From contig CP141135.1 in the NCBI GenBank assembly GCA_035236585.1, positions 6,792,001 to 6,856,000 on the forward strand: a stretch of DNA of 64,000 bases, given 5' to 3'. The first letter of the stretch is position 1; every line of letters starts with the position of its first letter. Under the pieces are notes generated by a model. It did not search any database. It was not told the origin of the DNA and worked only from the letters and a program-made list of their open reading frames with translations. This document shows positions 59,096 to 64,000 of the stretch, piece by piece. Origin of the DNA: Warburgia ugandensis. Lineage: Eukaryota > Streptophyta > Magnoliopsida > Canellales > Canellaceae. The position numbers and the translations under genes were made by a program.

Positions 59096-59277
59096 GTTGG
59101 GTTTCTTCATCAAATTTTTTTTTTGTCTGTTGATTTTGGGAAGACAGACTCGATAACTATGTCGGGTTGCCTTAAGTGGGGGGTGCTCGTATCAAATATG
59201 GCCCCCTCTATGTAAGGCCCTTTTGTCTTTTTTTCTTTTCTTTTTTTTTTCAAAGATGTTACATTCTTTCCTCATGG

Positions 59278-59297
59278 GAATTTCGTCTGCGAAATTC
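59278..59297 (-). repeat. Stem-loop beside the polypurine tract, second element
   Basis: gaatttcg (59278-59285), loop tctg, cgaaattc (59290-59297). Same place relative to the 3' LTR as 37928-37947, with the outermost pair changed from A-T to G-C. Confidence 0.75.
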
Positions 59298-62200
59298 TTT
59301 CTATATTATTCTTCAAATAATTCTAAAACATCCTCATATCCTAAGATCCACAGATCATAGAAATTTTTTCTAGAATCAACATCTATAAATAGACAATTTT
59401 ACATCATGTCATCTCTTCATGTTTCAATTTACATATAAATCACTAAATGATAAATCATTTCATATCAAACAACTCATAATTCAATTAGAAAGCGTCATCA
59501 CTACATATAACACAATTAATATGAACCAAACACTCATCCAAGGGTTAATTATTTGTATACAACTTTTGTATTGTTAAAATCACCGTATCAATAAAAATCA
59601 ATGCATCTCAGCTCATATATTAGTAATTCTATGCCAAGTTTATGTTAGAGTGCATTAGCTTATCAATAGGCAAATATATGTTTAATATATTATAAAGCAC
59701 ATCAGCTCCCCCATTGTCAATCATATGCTAGTTAAAACTAGAGCATATCAACTCATCAATAGGCACTCTATGCCCATGAAGACCAATCCACAATACAATC
59801 ATACAGTAAGCCCCTAAAAGCTTGCCACCTAGAAGCTCGCCACCTAGAAGCCTGTCAGTGCCTCTTGCACCCGCCCTCTTAGGTCACCCTCATTGGCTAC
59901 TCACAAGTATAGATCGTAAGTAGAATTCTAATTACCCGTAAGAGAATAATCTTATATAATGTTATATATCGCTGTTATCCTGGTGAAACTTAATTATTTG
60001 AGGCCATTATTTCATAAGACTAAGGAACCATGAACTTCAATAACCAGTTTAGCTAATGTCAGCCCACCACAGTCTCAATAAACTGCTTCTCTATCATTCA
60101 AGGTATTGTAGTAAAGGAAATTTACTTCTTCTGACCATAACTCATGCTATAGATGTTCGCAACAAATGATGAGTTGTTAAACATTCTTAATTAATGCACA
60201 AGGATTCCTTGTGCTCCTCTTTGTTTATGAAGTATACGACAATACTATCTATTAAGACAATCATGGTTCATCCAATTAACATTTGAAGATTCAATCCATC
60301 ATATCCATACATTCTGTCAGTGTATTGGTTCCACCAATTGGCACCATCCAGAACTCATAACAACCATAATGAGTTCAAGAAAAATTATCTTAAAGATGCC
60401 ATACTCAAAATCCTAGGCTGGTTATAGCCATGCCTCTATTCAATCTCCACAAACACCATGCTCCATCTTGGGTTGGTTAAATTTTTCATCAATATACGAT
60501 TACGAATATTTGTTCTCTACTACGATATTATTAAACAAATGACAATCTATGCATAGTAATAAGGATCTATCTCTCTCCCCATGAAAAAGACTAATGCACT
60601 TTATGAAAATCTACTAGGCCTATTTAAATCCTTATTAAAAGTTCATATAGCTAGAGCTTTTTTAGCTCAATTGGGCCATTCCATATGGCATTCTAGGTAA
60701 ATAATATTGTACGTGATGCCAAATCCACTTCGAAATCATTCTCTTGCATCAACATCATGAAAACTCCTCAGGTAAGACTACAAAGTCTTACACATCATCT
60801 TTGTGCTCAATCTGTGGCAGCTAACAATCCTCTATTGTCACACAAACAAGAAATAAAATTTAGCATCCTCTGAAACATACTGCATTACTTTCAAGGTAGG
60901 ATCAGCCAATGCATCCCAAAGATGACATCATAATTCACCATATTGAGTAGGATGAGATCATCGTTCATCATCTCTCTCTTATTAGGTTCATAAGTGCCTC
61001 TTAAAAGCACTCATTAGCCCCTAGTAACTTTCTGCTGAAGTCATAATACGCAATCAAAAGGATAACACATCCAGGCATGTCTAAATAAGATGGGTCCTGG
61101 ATTCAAGGAAGATCATAACATGCCTACGAACATTTTGGAAAATACTCTCCACCATCTAGTTTGATACCCATGCTTACCTCGATGTAATAGCAGAAAGTCA
61201 CCACTGCTAAGGTGGGGCCATCTCTTCCCTGATCCTAATGTCAAACTATCTGACTCGTTGTCCTTTGGAATAGTCTTTAAAGAAATGCACTAACTTACCA
61301 CAGTCAAGCTTCTAAAATATTTCAGCTATAATGGCGGTTGTTGATACTATTTCCTCTACTGTGGCGTCTACTAATGTTCAAGTACTTAACCTTGCAAATA
61401 ACACACCTCTTTAGCCTGTAAACCCGTTTCAAATACTGTTAGGTTGCATGATACCTCTACTTTAAAGTAGCAAACTATCTCTCTCCATCACCCATTACTC
61501 CTTAGGCAAATATATTGATCATTACTGGCCTTCTCAAGAGCCTTCTAGATAAAGGTCTTAGCAATAGAGGAACACATCCTCTCAAATGACCATCATTAGA
61601 CTCCTCATAATTACAATTTTTGTGTCTTCACTTCCACCATTCCTTTCCTGTAACCAATGATTTTTTTTTTTCTCATGGCCATATTAGTCAAAATCAATTG
61701 CAACTTTGTCAATCTCCCATCTAAGGAAATTAATCTCTCATACTAACCATCGTTATTAGAGATACAACATCATCACTATCAGTGTTTGATGTAATCAATT
61801 ATAATCAATTTCATCTTACCCATTCACTTCGACTATCTCTCCCTAGTTGATTCATCACATGATCATCTCTATTTAATAATTATTCTTATAAAGTAACTGT
61901 CATGTCCTCCAAGCAATATACATTTCCAATCATAATTAAAACTCTCACAATAATTCATAAATATTCTCCTCTCATTAATTCTTGCTATTAGTATTTTTTT
62001 TTGTATGTACAAGAACTCATTAATTTTCATCTCATCGCTCAGAAATACATCCATAAGAAAAGTAGGACCTTATTTTATCAAATTTTTAGTGATTTCCACC
62101 ATACTACAATTTATACGTCAAATAAATCCAGTTTCAAGTTTAGGTTAATGCAATACTTCTCTAACTCTCTTGAGTTCTCATTAATTGTAATCATTTCTGG

Positions 62201-62949
62201 TCTATCATTTTCATCATACTATTGTTGTTACCATAATTGTTAGGTCTTTTCAAAAGTTTACACACTATCCAAGTTAAAAATTGAACGTATTCACTAAGTT
62301 TCTGTATTTATGATTCAATTCTCCACTCATTTGCTTTTCCTTCTTATCATTTAGTAATGATCCTTATAAAATAGTTGACATATCCTCTATGCGTTATGCA
62401 TCTTCAATCCATAACTAGAACTCTCAAGAATCATTTATATAGGTATTTACTTCTCAATGATAATTAGCTGTCGGTATTTCTGTATACATAAAGAATAACT
62501 CATTTTCATTCCTTCGATCAATAATTCCTTTACATAAGTAGATCAACTGCCACTGATTTTCTTCATATCAAAATTTATCCATCAAATCTATCCTCAACAT
62601 GTATGGACTAATATTGTAATTCTCTTAATTTTTTCCTAAGTTCTCTCTCCTTGTGATTATTCTCTACCCTCTTTTCATTAAAATCAAAATATTATTGTGT
62701 AATAGAAATCATAATTCTCATAGGTTTGTGCTCATTGTCAAAATTAAAACTTGGATCTTCTAATGGTCGCCCCATGTGAATAGATCTATCTCTGATAAAG
62801 TTTTCATTTAGATATACACGTTTTGTACTCTTATACTATTGTTCCTTACACTAAGAATTATACTAATTTTGTAAGAGTACTCCTCTTACTTATGCTAGGA
62901 CTAAACATCTATTGTCTCCTTAGAACTTGCTAACCCTTATGGGTTGTAT

Positions 62950-63141
62950 CTATTGTTGCCATTGCACCAGCTGACTAGGGTTTTGCATCATGTTGGCCAT
63001 GAAGTCCGCAATTTGACTCCCCTGGTCACATGGCTCAACAGAGGGGTTTGTTGTCCTCTGACTCGTCCTCTTAGGTGACATTCTTCCCTTCATCACAAGG
63101 TTCTTTTTATGAGTTACTCTCAAACTCATTAGTCGCAACAT
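62950..63141 (-). pseudogene. Gag N-terminal remnant
   Basis: Short open stretch just inside the 5' LTR and PBS, ending GSQIADFMANMMQNPSQLVQ. The position and Gln-rich content fit a gag N-terminus. It is not complete. Confidence 0.4.
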
Positions 63142-63193
63142 CTTGCTTTAGAGACTGCTCAAGACTTACTCAATGTGACTGGCTGTGAGTGGA

Positions 63194-63216
63194 CTGAACC
63201 TGGGCTCTGATACCAA
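63194..63216 (-). other. Primer binding site for initiator Met tRNA
   Basis: In the coding sense AGTTGGTATCAGAGCCCAGG lies directly inside the 5' LTR and contains TGGTATCAGAGCC exactly. It is better preserved than the site in the other element. Confidence 0.85.
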
Positions 63217-63217
63217 C

Positions 63218-64000
63218 TGTGACGACTCGGGTTTTCAAATGAAATTTTAAATACAAACTAATTTCTAATGCATGATCGATCCAACTTGAAATAATTTTTG
63301 TAAAATAGTGCAATGCAGCGAAAAATCTTTTCTTTCAAATTCACTTTGAAAAACCTCAAGTATCATTTTTCTTCTATAAAAAACAAGGATTCTCGGTGAA
63401 ATGAGCGCTCATTTTTACCAAAAATCCAATAGAGTTTCCTCTGTTTTTTAGACATATGATATTTAATGCATGTCATTGTGAAGTACCTGATAAACATTGT
63501 TGATAATTTTAAAATATAAATAGAGACTTTGTCTCCTTTTTATACATTTAACAAAACAAAGACAGTTTACCTCAACACAACACACCCAGAACCTCCATAG
63601 CATAAGCTAGTCACAGAAGTCTTCCAAATTCCCATAATTATATACAATGTAGTCTCTTTCTCATTTCTAATATGACAACTTCAATTCAAAGACCAATTCT
63701 TACATGTCCTCTTCCCAAACTTTTGTTGGAGCGCTCCTATCAATAAGCAGCTCCTGTTCTTTGGGAGTCCTTTGTTCTGCGATACTGTCAACATGCCAAA
63801 CTTGCTACTATTCTCTGTATCTGAGGCATTGCAAACCACAGCAATGCCTTAGCAAGCAATCGCTTGTTTAGGTGGAATAAGACGCAATATTTTATATAAA
63901 CAAAAATCATTATAATTATATATAGATCAATTTAGCCATGCTGAATCATGCAAACAACAATTCAATTATCATTTAACTTGAAATCATTCAACATTTATTA
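63218..64000 (-). repeat. 5' LTR of the decayed gypsy element (cut by window end)
   Basis: Starts TGTGACGACTCGG and follows 56180-56960 base by base with scattered changes up to the window end. Confidence 0.88.
63824..63849 (-). repeat. LTR stem-loop, fourth copy
   Basis: Perfect 9-bp arms aggcattgc and gcaatgcct with an 8-base loop aaaccaca. Confidence 0.8.

Larger units (their letters stand above)
56180..59263 (-). repeat. 3' LTR of the decayed gypsy element
   Basis: 3.1 kb. Its first part matches 63218-64000 closely (TACAAACTAATTTCTAATGC and many other words). It includes pyrimidine repeats at 58877-59095 (CT and TCC runs); ORFs across these are artefacts. Confidence 0.85.
56180..64000 (-). 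mobile_element. Decayed Tekay-like gypsy element, right LTR off the edge
   Basis: Left LTR 56180-59263 (TGTGATGACCCGG...GATGTTACA) and right LTR from 63218, with a PBS next to it. The coding sense is right to left. The inner 4 kb aligns in gist with the better preserved element at 34993: a gag start near 63141-62950, a knuckle-like stretch near 61300, and an RT-N-terminal equivalent near 60300-60680. No ORF survives. Much of the interior is pyrimidine-shifted, as in old methylated repeats. The far target duplication is outside the window. Confidence 0.8.

Noticed and set aside
58686..59215. ORFs rich in Ser/Leu/Pro
   Set aside because: Translations of CT and TCC low-complexity DNA within an LTR.
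1..64000. CRISPR array, prophage, operon or origin of replication
   Set aside because: No regularly spaced short repeats with unique spacers and no bacterial gene arrangement; all tandem repeats are simple doublings or microsatellites in plant nuclear DNA.

Overview
This is nuclear DNA from a flowering plant. The evidence is intron-split genes for chloroplast-linked and endomembrane proteins (LESV-type, EIPR1/TSSC1-type, DUF7796-type), an HCF244-type pseudogene, plant RTE LINEs, tRNA-derived SINEs resembling the Au family, and long-LTR Ty3/gypsy elements of the Tekay/Del chromovirus type. There are no operons and no prokaryotic signals. The species cannot be fixed from the sequence. The transposon mix would fit a magnoliid or another non-grass angiosperm, but that is a guess.

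Layout. 1-8264: 5' half of a LESV-like gene (minus strand). Four exons are visible (7937-7618, 5298-5213, 4954-4761, 2781-2742) and the rest lies left of the window. A near 5'-complete RTE LINE (1 to about 2190) sits in intron 4 and a short RTE fragment (6316-6763) in intron 1. 8265-12158: AT-rich intergenic DNA with no gene I can support. 12159-21094: an old, gutted Tekay/Del-like LTR retrotransposon (plus strand) with two diverged LTR blocks around a remnant of gag and protease. 21191-21476: a MITE-like inverted-repeat element. 22340-33542: a complete-looking EIPR1/TSSC1-type WD40 gene (minus strand, 12 exons found, one short exon missing or degraded). Its introns carry three Au-like SINEs, an RTE LINE, a compound microsatellite and a duplicated block. 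33980-34872: two copies of a second tRNA-derived SINE family and a truncated Au-like SINE. 34993-44136: a Tekay-type gypsy element (minus strand) bounded by a perfect 5-bp target duplication, with gag, protease, RT, RNase H, integrase and chromodomain remnants broken by many stops. 44319-45941: an HCF244-like pseudogene split by an RTE LINE. 46387-46562: another Au-like SINE. 48495-51298: a two-exon DUF7796-type membrane protein gene (minus strand). 54869-55126: a small hydrophilic, LEA-like single-exon gene (minus strand). 56180 to the end: a second, more decayed gypsy element (minus strand) whose right LTR runs off the window.

The living genes are unrelated housekeeping or plastid genes rather than a cluster: starch-granule organisation (LESV), endosomal and dense-core trafficking (EIPR1), an uncharacterised Golgi/ER-type protein, and a stress-type small protein. 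The window is mainly a record of nested insertion. Target duplications let several events be ordered: LINE into HCF244 copy, SINE into a tandem duplicate, gypsy into a SINE head. The least explained signals are two small stem-loops shared by the two diverged gypsy elements, one with a compensating base-pair change, and a triplicated 23-residue module at the start of the RTE protein.
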